A DNA stretch of 64,000 bases from an uncultured Clostridia bacterium (GCA_944332455.1 CALVJY010000012.1:1-64000), one strand, 5' to 3'; positions 22,001 to 30,299 are shown, counted from the first letter of the stretch. Notes: a model not told the origin generated them from the sequence alone. A program made the numbers and translations.

Positions 22001-22186
22001 GCTACGGCGGACATCGACGGCAACAAGAATGCCTGCACCTTTGCCAAGGCGGCCGAGGAAGTGCAGGAGCCCTCCGGATGCCAGAGGGGCTGCGGCAACT
22101 CTGTGACCGGCGGCATGGCGCTGTCCGTGGCCGTTCTGGCCCTCGCCGCGGCAGGAATCATCCTGTTCAAAGCAAAAAAAGCCTGA
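19058..22186 (+). CDS. Large secreted surface protein with C-terminal membrane anchor
   Basis: A 1042-residue protein. Signal peptide residues 1-30 (cleavage after ALA), a LamG/concanavalin-like module (about 45-265, GLYFDEYGQKAQIYVNGQQQ), several Ig-like or X2-like modules (about 270-450), a second lectin-like module (about 455-640), more Ig-like repeats (to about 815) and a third lectin-like module (about 820-1005). The tail reads CQRGCGNSVTGG, one hydrophobic helix and KAKKA; there is no LPXTG. Few Lys and many Thr/Asp, as in surface proteins. Within the glycan operon a polysaccharide-binding role is likely. The strong AGGAGG site and structured leader suggest high expression. Confidence 0.75.
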   Translation: MKTRSKLAVSLVLGLAMILSVFCAGVALAETPVGGQATADASSFDSNGWFTQTAYNAMEDKTNVLIEGTLAGQPGDGYLGYHAPEALGGYTGIAGFANGKFVNNKQLSVADGVSFEIAIQPSAAAGSHQLRGIHFVDSEAVSGYLGLKETNTVFGLYFDEYGQKAQIYVNGQQQTLINDAKEIEVNPSIKTIWTGAPNCASNFVNVEFGAESVKVYVNNALIADLTGITASTFDSGKVQLVYDPWGGGGEPWVFFSAFNPFTVIKSSVPADGIKIPAMSENLTVELTKEISVISLINGEETIALEKDTDYTVDGFEVTIFSTVLTEKPVNYFDSNISFVFTSAEEEPRTTSLAVATRYYDPPVYTQGGVLEVAEDLTEDASFEVTYENDETYTLTANGAAVDASNYTATWAAGKIAVTLKADYLNGLTQGAYTFTLNTLSGSVNYVVYRKTMPNSWITIGNGTTSDESEVSAVADEAGSTTLNIGFLGNAYYSEKIDVRKTIYIEMNMNKVISDVHEHGWFAIGLTNDVTKVGSLNEGNSDDRLTFLYGHAKGEFQCLSILPNAVFKPEFVNQNGPQLFALSFAEADENGETVEGQTTKLYFNGELVFETDERNQADFKNGAYLGLFSAIDVLNITTRTDPTSPAANTLGLEYDLGTNADITVPLYNTTAVTAVRYGDTTLTSEQFSFDGSKLTVKGSFLSTVVYDDIMELVAVCDGGVEVTVPVKVNVAIDPETSFVAYAGENGAVFNDFADKTVTQVINTATSVALTGEEYTFADGVLTISKSYLTEKGTYGFAVLADGELYFAMAVNQTYSADGIANLLGSEDASVTDGVLTVEGESSYLYKDLVDLTAGAEYTLNITNLNGLYNSGLTGSVDAYVALTFFDMYSGNTVSVKFYQNSTTAGVQPTYIEVNLRDRNGNPVYYNNTAISDSTSFFDFNVIGEHKIKLSAESGLLTVEIDGQVIYLDLGDTEMTQLQLGVTATADIDGNKNACTFAKAAEEVQEPSGCQRGCGNSVTGGMALSVAVLALAAAGIILFKAKKA

Positions 22187-22210
22187 CCTTTTAACACAAG
22201 ACGCGATCAA

Positions 22211-22234
22211 GCGGACGGGGGAGACCCCGTCCGC
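22211..22234 (+). promoter_or_regulatory. Intercistronic hairpin after the surface protein gene
   Basis: GCGGACGGGG (22211-22220), GAGA loop, CCCCGTCCGC (22225-22234). A 10-bp GC stem without T-run between two operon genes; suited to protect the upstream mRNA from 3-prime decay or to attenuate read-through. Confidence 0.6.
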
Positions 22235-22254
22235 CGGATCGGAAGGAAACTTTC

Positions 22255-24294
22255 ATGAGAAACCTCTCAAAACAACTCCGTCCGCTCTGGATCATCCTGA
22301 CTGCCGTCGCCCTGTGCGGCGCGGTCGCCTTTGCCGTGCTGACCGCTGTGGCCGCCCGTGCCGGAAAGGGGAGCAGTCCCTTTCCGGTGGAGCTGCCCGC
22401 CGGCGTGACGGTTGCGGCCGAAGGAGATCTGACCGTGGCGGCTGCCGGCGCGGACAACACGATCTCGCTGTTTTCCAAGGAGAGCGGCGAAGTCCTCTGG
22501 ACCGCCCAGCGTCCCATTTCCCAGGAGGATGCCCGTCCCAGTCGGATCCGCGATCTGGCCGTGCGGGGAGATTGGGTCTACGCCGCTTTCGAAAATCGCG
22601 AGATCTGCCGCTTTGCGGCGGAGGGAGGGGAACTGCTGGGGGTCTATGCCGCCGCGATGCCGCCCCAGAGACTGGTGTTCGGGGGCGAAGGGACCTCGGT
22701 CCTGGCGGTTTCCTGCGCCAATCAGCGGGGAAAGGAAGTCGTCCTGCTGGATACGGCCTTTTCCGGCTCGCTCAGCTACGAGGATGAATCCGTGCCCAGA
22801 TTGAATGCCGCGAACTATGCGGTAGGCAGCGGGGTCAACGGCATCTGGATCCAGTCGGATCAGGCCATCTGGATCGCAGACGAGACCACCATGGTCACCC
22901 GCTTTACCAAGGCCGGCGTGGCCGCGGACGGCAGCGGAGAGCGCGAGACTTTTACCGGTCTTCCCGGCTCGCTGGCCGCTTTCTGCGCGGTGGAGGACGG
23001 CTTTGTCGGGATCGATCTCAAGGGCGATTTCTATCGCATGGACGACTCTTTCAAAGTGCGTTCTTCGGCCTCGCTGGGGGTGGGATCGCTGACTTCGGCC
23101 CGCCAACAGGGCAGCTCTTTTTACGGGCTGACCTCGGACGGCCGCCTGATCGGGGCGGACGCCGACGGCCTGCGCTTTTCGATCTCGCTGAACGGCGCCG
23201 GCCTTGCCATGGTCTCCGAAGCGGGGTTCGGCCTTTCCGACGCCGGCGGATTCCGCTACATCGGGAATGACCTGGCCGTGCAGATGGCGTCTTATGGCGG
23301 CAAATTGGCGCTGTTCGCCGTGCTGCTGGCCGTTTTTGTCCTCTTTCTGGCCTACGCCGCCCTGAACGTCTGGAGACCTCTCGGACAAAAGGTCAATCAC
23401 GGCTTCGCGATCTTCGGCAAAGCGCTCTGCAAGCATCGCTTCGCCTACCTGGGACTGCTGCCCGCCTTTGCTTTGCTGGCCGTCTTTTACTATTGGCCCA
23501 TTCTGCGGGGCTTCGCGCTCTCCTTTTTCGATTCCAACGGCGCGACCTCGACCTTTGTGGGGTTTGAAAACTTTGCCGCTGTGCTGCGGAACACCGCTTT
23601 CTGGCGTTCGACCGGCAATATGTTCGTTCTGCTGGCGACCGACCTGTTCAAGGCTCTGGTTCCGCCCCTGCTGTTTGCCGAGTTCATCCTGGCCGTCCGC
23701 AGCAAGCGCTTTTCCTTTGCGGTGCGCGCCCTGCTGTTCATTCCCGGCATCCTGCCCGGGGTGGCGGGGACTCTGGTCTGGGTCAACGGCGTCTTCGGCC
23801 GGGATTCCTACGGGCTGCTGAACTCCATCTGTTCGCTGTTCGTGCCCGGTTTTACCAGGGTCTGGATCGGCCCCAATCTCGAGGCCAGTTCGCTGATCTC
23901 CATCATCATGTTTGCCTTTCCCTGGGTGGGATCCTATCTGATCTTCTACGGCGGCGTGTCGGCCATTTCCAACTCGCTGTTCGAGGCTGCCGACCTGGAC
24001 GGCTGCAGCTGGGTGCGGAGGATGGTGACCATTGACCTGCCTCTGATCGCGCCCCAGCTCAAGTACATCTTCATCACTTCCTTCATCGCCTCGGTCCAGG
24101 ACTATGGCCGGCTGTTCATCACCGATCAGGCCACCGGTCACGGACTGAAGATCCCGGCGCTGATCATCTACGAATCTCTGTACGGCAACAGCGAGCCTAA
24201 TTACGGCCTTTCCAGCGCCATGAGCATGTTCCTGTTTGCCTTCCTGCTGATTGCGACCGTCCTCAATTTCCGGGCGCAATCCAAATCGGACTGA
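22255..24294 (+). CDS. ABC sugar permease (MalF type) with large extracytoplasmic propeller-like insert
   Basis: A 679-residue membrane protein, more than twice the usual 290-310. Residues 11-34 form a first membrane helix; 35-347 are predicted outside and show repeated short beta units (VAAAGADNTISLFSKESGEVLW, DLAVRGDWVYAAFENREICRF and similar) like a PQQ/WD propeller; 348-371 is the second helix. Residues about 393-679 are a complete binding-protein-dependent permease with the EAADLDG loop (577-583) that contacts the ATPase. GGAAGGAAA precedes the ATG. The frame is open throughout, so this is a true fusion. Partner permease and binding protein follow directly. Confidence 0.85.
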   Translation: MRNLSKQLRPLWIILTAVALCGAVAFAVLTAVAARAGKGSSPFPVELPAGVTVAAEGDLTVAAAGADNTISLFSKESGEVLWTAQRPISQEDARPSRIRDLAVRGDWVYAAFENREICRFAAEGGELLGVYAAAMPPQRLVFGGEGTSVLAVSCANQRGKEVVLLDTAFSGSLSYEDESVPRLNAANYAVGSGVNGIWIQSDQAIWIADETTMVTRFTKAGVAADGSGERETFTGLPGSLAAFCAVEDGFVGIDLKGDFYRMDDSFKVRSSASLGVGSLTSARQQGSSFYGLTSDGRLIGADADGLRFSISLNGAGLAMVSEAGFGLSDAGGFRYIGNDLAVQMASYGGKLALFAVLLAVFVLFLAYAALNVWRPLGQKVNHGFAIFGKALCKHRFAYLGLLPAFALLAVFYYWPILRGFALSFFDSNGATSTFVGFENFAAVLRNTAFWRSTGNMFVLLATDLFKALVPPLLFAEFILAVRSKRFSFAVRALLFIPGILPGVAGTLVWVNGVFGRDSYGLLNSICSLFVPGFTRVWIGPNLEASSLISIIMFAFPWVGSYLIFYGGVSAISNSLFEAADLDGCSWVRRMVTIDLPLIAPQLKYIFITSFIASVQDYGRLFITDQATGHGLKIPALIIYESLYGNSEPNYGLSSAMSMFLFAFLLIATVLNFRAQSKSD

Positions 24295-24303
24295 GGAGGA
24301 CGC

Positions 24304-25215
24304 ATGATGGAACACAATCAAGCTGTCGTGGCCGGACGCGCCCGCCGTCCGAGAAAACGGGGGATCAAGGGACCGGTCGCCCAGACGATTCTGATCGCTT
24401 ATCTGGTGCTGATGACCTTTCTGACCCTGCTTCCCGTCATCATCACCCTGCTGCTCTCCTTAAAGAGCGAGCAGGACATCTCGCTGGGCAGTCTGTGGTC
24501 GCTTCCCACTTCCATCCAGTGGGCCAACTATTCCTCGGCCATCCGTGAAGTGCTGCCCAACATGGGGATCACCCTGCTGATCGACCTGGTATCGGTCTTC
24601 TGCATGGTCATGATCTCCACCTTTTCGGCCTACATCTTTGTGCGAAAGCGCTTTCCCGGCCGGAATCTGCTGTTTTACCTGATCATTCTGCCCATGCTGG
24701 TCCCCGGCGTGGTCTCGCTGACCCCGCAGTACCTGCAGATCATCGAATTCAACCTGCTGGGGAACTGGTTCGCGCTGATCCTGCCCTACATTGCCGGCAA
24801 TCAGATCGCCTCCATTTTCCTCTTCCGGACCTTCATGGGGCAGCAGCCGGACGATCTGTACGAGGCCGCAGAGATCGACGGTGCGGGCAGCTTCCGGATG
24901 TATTTTTCCATCTGCCTGCCCCTGACTTTCGGCATCATCATGGTGCAGTCCATCGCCATTTTTTCGGCCATTTACAACGATTATCTGTGGCCGCTGATGA
25001 TCTTCATGAACAACCGCGAGCACGGTACGCTGATGCCCATTTTGCAGGAACTGACCGTCCGCGCGGGGGAGACCATTTTGGACAACGGCCTCAAGGCCGG
25101 CCGGGGCGCGGGCTACGCCCTCTATCTGGTCAGCGGCATCCCGCTGGTCGTCACCACCATCATCGGATTGAAGTTCTTCATCGACGGAGAGTTCGCCTCC
25201 GGCATGAAGCTGTAA
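24304..25215 (+). CDS. ABC sugar permease (MalG type)
   Basis: A 303-residue inner permease subunit with six predicted helices and a C-terminal EAA motif (YEAAEIDGAGSFRMYFSICLP, about residues 188-208) for the cytosolic ATPase. The typical CUT1 ending LKFFIDGEFASGMKL is intact. It starts 10 bases after the fused permease with GAGGAGGA upstream. The first of two adjacent ATG codons was taken. No ATPase gene lies in the locus; in Firmicutes a shared MsmK-type ATPase often energises such importers. Confidence 0.92.
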   Translation: MMEHNQAVVAGRARRPRKRGIKGPVAQTILIAYLVLMTFLTLLPVIITLLLSLKSEQDISLGSLWSLPTSIQWANYSSAIREVLPNMGITLLIDLVSVFCMVMISTFSAYIFVRKRFPGRNLLFYLIILPMLVPGVVSLTPQYLQIIEFNLLGNWFALILPYIAGNQIASIFLFRTFMGQQPDDLYEAAEIDGAGSFRMYFSICLPLTFGIIMVQSIAIFSAIYNDYLWPLMIFMNNREHGTLMPILQELTVRAGETILDNGLKAGRGAGYALYLVSGIPLVVTTIIGLKFFIDGEFASGMKL

Positions 25216-25249
25216 AAAACTTCAAAATATTCTGAAAAAGGAGTTGCTT

Positions 25250-26977
25250 ATGCGTATCTTCAGAAAAGGCGCTGTGGCGCTGCTGGCTCTCTTGCTGTTG
25301 ATCGGCTGCTTTGCCTGCGGCGGAGACCCGGGCGACAATTCGAGCAAGGATCCCTCCGGCGAGACCGGCGCTTTGCAGACCATCACCATCAATTTGCCCA
25401 TCGATTCGGACAGCGAGGCTGCCTTCCGCAACGTGGCCAATGTCTACACTTCCATGAAACAGGAGGAAGGAGTCCGGGTCCGGGTGGACATCGTCACCAA
25501 TCAGGATCCCGTGGGCTACACCACCGCCATGAACGGCCTGCTTCAGTATCCCGACCGTCAGAAGGGCGACATCATCCAGGCCAACGTGGTCACGCAGTAC
25601 TTCGGATCCGGCAGGCTGGTGGACTTTACGCCCTACCTCAACCAGCCCAATCCCTACAGCGAAAACAAGATCTGGGCCACCACCCTGCGCGAGGACGCCT
25701 ACCGCGCCGACGACAAGACCCAGCAGATCTTCAACCTCTCCATGGAGGGCAACGCCTTCATCGCCTTCTACAACAAGGACACTTTCGAGCAGTACGGCCT
25801 GTCTGCTCCCACCACCTGGGAGGAGCTGATCAACGCGCTCGAGACCCTGAAAAAGAACGGCTACGACGCCCCGCTCGGCCTCAACTTCGACGACGCCGGT
25901 CTGGACGGAAACAACTTCAACTGGGTCTCCAAGATGTACATGGACCAGTACTTCCGCGATATGATCGACGTGGGACACTCGCAGTCCTCCGACTACAGCT
26001 TCATTCCCGAGCTGGACGCCGACTGGGATTTTGATCCCGCCGATCCCACCAACGACGCCCGCAACGGCTACACCTACAACTTCACCCGTGTGGTCAACGC
26101 CTACTTCAAGGATGGCAGCACTTTTAACACCACTTCCGCCCGCTATGCCGACATGATGGCGAACATGAAGACTCTGGCTTCCTACTCCTCCTCGGCCCGC
26201 GACAACACCGCCGTCCGTCAGCAGTTCCAGAACGACGCCATTGTGATGGCCGGCGCGGGAGACGACGTCAAGTATCCCAAAAAAGACCGCGTGGCCGTCA
26301 TGCTGCTCCGTCTGGACTACCTCACCGACCATCAGATGTCCCTGGGCGGCGCCCTGGGAATGGGCAGCGGCGTGATCCCGGTGGATCAGATGAGCGACAT
26401 GATCGGCTGGTTCGATCTGCCCGCCATGCCGCAGCACGACGGGGAAGGCTCGCCCTATGCGGACAACCTCCGCACGCTGGGCGGACCCGATCACCATCCG
26501 CTGGCGCTGGTCAACCGCGACCCCGAACACAATGCGCTTTGCATCGACTTTTTGCAGTTCCTCTTCTCGGAGCAGGGCTTCGACGCCTACTACCAGTACT
26601 ACGCCAACCGCGGCAAGGTCTGCCCCATGCAGGTCTACCTGAAGGACTACGAACTTCCCGATGCGGTCAAACTCGAGGGGATCCCCACCTATGACGGCGA
26701 CTGCTCCACCAATCCCTACACCCTGTTCGCGGGCAACTACACCGAGAACACCGGCGTCATGGCCCCGAACGGCAACGTTCAGGACCTGATCAACGCCCAG
26801 ATCAAGGCCTATCTGCTGGCGGATTCCGGGGCGGAATGGTCGACTTACGGGCAGAATATCTTCGAGATCATGAAGGCCGGCTTCACCGACTATGCCGAAT
26901 GGCGGGAGCTCAAGCACACCGATCTGGAATGGTATGTCTCGGCCGACGTCAACTTTGCCGAAGATCCCATGCAGTAA
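25250..26977 (+). CDS. Extracellular solute-binding lipoprotein (family 1-like)
   Basis: A 575-residue binding protein. Lipobox LIGC at residue 20, then a short Gly/Asp/Ser linker. It is longer than usual (400-450), as seen in oligosaccharide-binding proteins of gut clostridia. Typical features are NEY-like cleft segments (FNLSMEGNAFIAFYNKDTFEQYGL, APTTWEELINALETL) and C-terminal hinge helices. The start at ATG 25250 was chosen over an in-frame TTG two codons earlier because AAAGGAG is 6 bases upstream. It delivers substrate to the permeases at 22255 and 24304. Confidence 0.88.
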   Translation: MRIFRKGAVALLALLLLIGCFACGGDPGDNSSKDPSGETGALQTITINLPIDSDSEAAFRNVANVYTSMKQEEGVRVRVDIVTNQDPVGYTTAMNGLLQYPDRQKGDIIQANVVTQYFGSGRLVDFTPYLNQPNPYSENKIWATTLREDAYRADDKTQQIFNLSMEGNAFIAFYNKDTFEQYGLSAPTTWEELINALETLKKNGYDAPLGLNFDDAGLDGNNFNWVSKMYMDQYFRDMIDVGHSQSSDYSFIPELDADWDFDPADPTNDARNGYTYNFTRVVNAYFKDGSTFNTTSARYADMMANMKTLASYSSSARDNTAVRQQFQNDAIVMAGAGDDVKYPKKDRVAVMLLRLDYLTDHQMSLGGALGMGSGVIPVDQMSDMIGWFDLPAMPQHDGEGSPYADNLRTLGGPDHHPLALVNRDPEHNALCIDFLQFLFSEQGFDAYYQYYANRGKVCPMQVYLKDYELPDAVKLEGIPTYDGDCSTNPYTLFAGNYTENTGVMAPNGNVQDLINAQIKAYLLADSGAEWSTYGQNIFEIMKAGFTDYAEWRELKHTDLEWYVSADVNFAEDPMQ

Positions 26978-26997
26978 AATTCAAAATGCGCGGCAAT

Positions 26998-27064
26998 GAC
27001 GGATTTGATCCGTCCGCTGCGACAAGAAGGGCAGGAGCGGAGAGGAAGACCTCTCCGCCTCCTG
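26998..27064 (+). promoter_or_regulatory. Two intercistronic hairpins after the binding-protein gene
   Basis: GACGGAT (26998-27004) with ATCCGTC (27008-27014), and CAGGAGCGGAGAGG (27032-27045) with CCTCTCCGCCTCCTG (27050-27064), AAGA loop, one bulged base. Likely raise binding-protein mRNA relative to the next gene. Confidence 0.6.
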
Positions 27065-27082
27065 TCGTATTCGGAGGAGATC

Positions 27083-29008
27083 ATGAAAGGAAAACTGAAA
27101 GCGCTGTCCGCGGCGACCGCTCTGCTGATGCTGGGCGCCGGGCTGTTCGGCTGCGGGGGAGAGCCTCCGGCCGAGCAGGAGGACTTTACCGGCGGATTTT
27201 TGAACACATCGGCCACAGACGACTACGGCCGGAGCTTTGACCCGGTCTCGGGTTATGAAGAGCAGAAATACGTGGGTATTTTCTACTTTCTGTGGAACGG
27301 CGCGGACAAGAGCGACATCAAGGATGTGTCTGAAAACTACGAAAAAAATCATACCGTCATGTCCGAGCTGCTGATCGACCCCGCGCTGGGCGGAACGCAG
27401 CTGCAAAATGCCTTCCATTACTGGGGCAAACCGCTCTATGACTACTACTGCGCGGATGATCACTGGGTCATCCGCAAGCACATTGAGTTGTTTGTGCACG
27501 CCGGCTTGGACTTCATCGCCTTCGATACCTCCAATGCGAGGATCTACGACAACGCGGCCCATGCCGTGCTGGAAGTGCTGCTGGAATATCAGCAGGAGGG
27601 CTTCGACGTGCCCGAGGTGATGTTCATGACTCCGGTCAATGACGCCGACTCGCAGACCACGGTCCGACAGATCTACAACACCTTCTATGCCTCCGGGGTC
27701 TACGACAGCCTCTGGTTCCGTGGCAACCGCGACAAGCCCTGGATCATCGGTACTCAGACGGGTGACGCCGTCGTCGATTCCGCGTTCTATTTCAAAAAGC
27801 CGCAATGGCCCAACGCTCAGATCGAAAGTTCCCGCTTCCCCTGGATGGACTGGAACTATCCGCAGGACACCTACACCGACCTTCAGGTCGGCAATATCAT
27901 GAGCGTCTCCGTGGCTCAGCACACCGGCCTGATGGGCAAGTCAAACGGCGTCTATGCCGATTTCAGCGATTCCGGCCTCTTCGCCCCGGAAAACCGGGCG
28001 GAACTGGCGGCCAACGGATTCGACGACTATTCGGAGGACTACATCGAAAGCGTCTACAACGCCAACTGGGGAAGAGGATTTGACCGCGAGACCCAGACCA
28101 ACAGCCGGGAAGGGGCGCTGCGGGCCGACAACTTCGAGTCCCAGTGGAAGACCGTGCTCGATCTGGAAGCCGACGGGGATCAAAGAAACGACATCGATCT
28201 GGTCTTTGTCACCGGATGGAACGAGTGGATCGCTCAGAAACAGGCCAACAGCAGCATTCTGGGAGGAGATTACGGCCACTTTGTGGATCTGTTCAACATG
28301 GAGTTCTCCCGCGACATCGAGATGACGGCCGAGTATCTGGACACCTTCTATCTCTCTCTGGTCCGCAATGTCCGCGCCTACAAGGGGACGGGGGAAGGAA
28401 GCGTTTTTGAGGAGGGGAAAAACCTTTCCGGCCTTCTGGACGGTTCCTCCGACTGGTCGGAGGCTCAGGCTGTCTACCGGGATTTTTCGGGGGAGACCCT
28501 CCCCAGGGCTGCTATGGATGCGACCGGCCTTCGCCCGTTGGACAACAACACCGGCCGCAACGACATCCGGGAGATCCGGGTGATGAGCGATGCGCAGAAC
28601 CTCTATTTCCGCATCCGGACGGAGGCGGACATTACGGCGCACGAGGCCGGGGATACCCGCTGGATGAATCTTTACCTGGGCGTTCAGGGCGCACAGAACG
28701 GCTGGCAGGGGCTTCAGTACGTGATCAACCGCGAGCCCGGGGCTTTGGACTCTGCCGGGAAGGGAAGTACCTCGATCCACCGGATCGATGGGAAAGGCTT
28801 CCAGAACGCGGGGACCTGCGAGATGACAGTGGACGGCAATACCCTGTATCTGTCGGTGCCGAAATCGCTGCTGGGGCTGACTTCCGGCTACACCCTGACC
28901 TTCAAAGTCGCGGACAATTTGCAAAAAGATTTTGACGTTGCCGAATTTTATGTCAACGGAGATGTTGCGCCGATCGGAAGAATGTGCTATAATTATACTG
29001 TAAGATAA
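27083..29008 (+). CDS. Second lipoprotein with glycosidase-like TIM barrel and CBM9-like domain
   Basis: A 641-residue paralogue of the protein at 16648. Signal peptide with lipobox LFGC (Cys24), barrel domain (about 45-440) with VGIFYFLWNGADKSD, HYWGKPLYDYYCADDHW, LDFIAFDTSNAR, FPWMDWNYPQ and FVTGWNEWIAQKQ, and a CBM9-like C-terminal domain with NNTGRNDIREIRV and WMNLYLGV. Both proteins keep the same acidic and Trp positions, which suggests an enzyme and not only a binding protein. The start at 27083 follows GGAGGAG; longer in-frame options lack a ribosome site and would precede the signal peptide. Confidence 0.75.
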   Translation: MKGKLKALSAATALLMLGAGLFGCGGEPPAEQEDFTGGFLNTSATDDYGRSFDPVSGYEEQKYVGIFYFLWNGADKSDIKDVSENYEKNHTVMSELLIDPALGGTQLQNAFHYWGKPLYDYYCADDHWVIRKHIELFVHAGLDFIAFDTSNARIYDNAAHAVLEVLLEYQQEGFDVPEVMFMTPVNDADSQTTVRQIYNTFYASGVYDSLWFRGNRDKPWIIGTQTGDAVVDSAFYFKKPQWPNAQIESSRFPWMDWNYPQDTYTDLQVGNIMSVSVAQHTGLMGKSNGVYADFSDSGLFAPENRAELAANGFDDYSEDYIESVYNANWGRGFDRETQTNSREGALRADNFESQWKTVLDLEADGDQRNDIDLVFVTGWNEWIAQKQANSSILGGDYGHFVDLFNMEFSRDIEMTAEYLDTFYLSLVRNVRAYKGTGEGSVFEEGKNLSGLLDGSSDWSEAQAVYRDFSGETLPRAAMDATGLRPLDNNTGRNDIREIRVMSDAQNLYFRIRTEADITAHEAGDTRWMNLYLGVQGAQNGWQGLQYVINREPGALDSAGKGSTSIHRIDGKGFQNAGTCEMTVDGNTLYLSVPKSLLGLTSGYTLTFKVADNLQKDFDVAEFYVNGDVAPIGRMCYNYTVR

Positions 29009-29029
29009 TTTGATTTTACAGAGGTTATT

Positions 29030-30025
29030 ATGAAGCGTCCGATCAACCGGAACGACGTCGCCAGGCTGGCAGGCGTCGCGCCCTCTACCGTCTCCAATGT
29101 GATCAACGGCACCAAATTTGTCAGCGACGAGATCAAGCAGCGGGTGCAAAAAGCCATCGAGGAACTGGACTACCAGCCCAACCTGCTGGCGCGCAGCTTC
29201 AAGATGAATTCCACCCGGCAGATCTCGGTGCTGGTCCGCAGCCTCGGAAACTTCAACGAGATCTACACGGGGATGTACGAAGCGGCCTCGGCCGCCGGCT
29301 ATTCGCTGTCCACCATCATCGCCAACGACGAAAAACGCAATTACTATCAGGACTGCTATGCGCATCGGGTAGAGGGGGTCATCAATCTGTCGCCTTTCTT
29401 CTGCGACCCGAAGGAGTACGCCAAGATGACCGAGCACAACATGGCCTTTGTCAATCCCGCGCCCGGCATCGGCGGCTTTGAAGTCAGCATGAACTATGTC
29501 AATGCGGTGGAGGCCTTTGTCGAAGAGCTCACCCGGCGCGGAAAGACCAAAATCGCCCTGTTGGCCGACGCCATCCGCGCCGACATCGAACCGGATACCC
29601 GCCTGATCGCTCTGCGCTACTTTCTGGAGAAAAAGGGTCTGAAATTCGATGAATCCCTGCTTTGCTGCGCTCAGGAAGGCTCCGTCGTCCCGGAGGCCAC
29701 CGAGTTCGGTTATCGGGCGACCGCGCATTTGCTCGAGGCCCGGCCGGACGTCGAGGCGCTGTTCTGCATGAACGACTACATTGCTCTGGGCGCCTACAAA
29801 TGCTTGAACGAGCGGGGGATCCCGATCCCGGACCGGATCTCCGTGTGCGGTTGCGACAACGATGTGATGAGCGGCTACATGTTTCCTGCTCTGTCCACCA
29901 TGAGCGTGGACAAAGCGGATTTCGGTCGTCAATGCGTCAGGAGCATTCTCTGCCAGCTGAAGGGGGAGCCAGGCGAACGAAGGATCATTCTGTATGCCTC
30001 CTACATTCCCAGGCAGTCCGTCTGA
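29030..30025 (+). CDS. LacI-family transcriptional regulator
   Basis: A 331-residue repressor. Residues 5-24 are the helix-turn-helix (NDVARLAGVAPSTVSNVING) and about 45-56 the hinge helix (YQPNLLARSFK), followed by a periplasmic-binding-protein-like effector domain (about 60-331). It starts 21 bases after the second GH-like gene, in the same direction, and closes the operon. The two CpG-centred palindromes at 13921 and 16546 match LacI-type operators and are its likely sites; the effector is presumably the imported sugar or its phosphorolysis product. Confidence 0.92.
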   Translation: MKRPINRNDVARLAGVAPSTVSNVINGTKFVSDEIKQRVQKAIEELDYQPNLLARSFKMNSTRQISVLVRSLGNFNEIYTGMYEAASAAGYSLSTIIANDEKRNYYQDCYAHRVEGVINLSPFFCDPKEYAKMTEHNMAFVNPAPGIGGFEVSMNYVNAVEAFVEELTRRGKTKIALLADAIRADIEPDTRLIALRYFLEKKGLKFDESLLCCAQEGSVVPEATEFGYRATAHLLEARPDVEALFCMNDYIALGAYKCLNERGIPIPDRISVCGCDNDVMSGYMFPALSTMSVDKADFGRQCVRSILCQLKGEPGERRIILYASYIPRQSV

Positions 30026-30052
30026 GAAAAGCTCTTTCCCGGATCAGTTTGC

Positions 30053-30086
30053 AAAAAGCCCTCTTCCGAACGGAAGAGGGCTTTTT
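30053..30086 (+). terminator. Terminator of the glycan operon
   Basis: A 15-bp perfect stem AAAAAGCCCTCTTCC (30053-30067), GAAC loop, complement 30072-30086 ending in T5. Bidirectional in design. Confidence 0.95.
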
Positions 30087-30259
30087 CTGTTTCCTGACGA
30101 AAAACTTCCGGGCATCGAAGCGCCGATAAAAAGCCGAGGCAAAAATTTTCCGGGGTATTGCCGGTGGGAAGTTCCCTGACAGAGCCGAGGGGTGGGTTCC
30201 GGCTGTGGAGACAAAGCTTTTCAGTCGGTATTTTTTGGCGTATGGCAGCTACTTTCCTG

Positions 30260-30299
30260 CATAGTACTATGAAAAATCATTGGTTTGCATAGTACTATG
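30260..30299. repeat. Twin 12-bp palindromes
   Basis: CATAGTACTATG occurs at 30260-30271 and 30288-30299, both perfect palindromes preceded by G, centres 28 bp apart. This is the layout of a cooperative dimer-binding operator. No adjacent gene is evident. Confidence 0.7.

Noticed and set aside
19250..22210. 986-codon minus-strand frame opposite the surface protein gene
   Set aside because: It is a composition artefact of GC-rich coding DNA; the plus-strand frame has signal peptide, domains and ribosome site.
22267..24321. 684-codon minus-strand frame opposite the fused permease
   Set aside because: Low-complexity, no motif, no start site; shadow of the permease.
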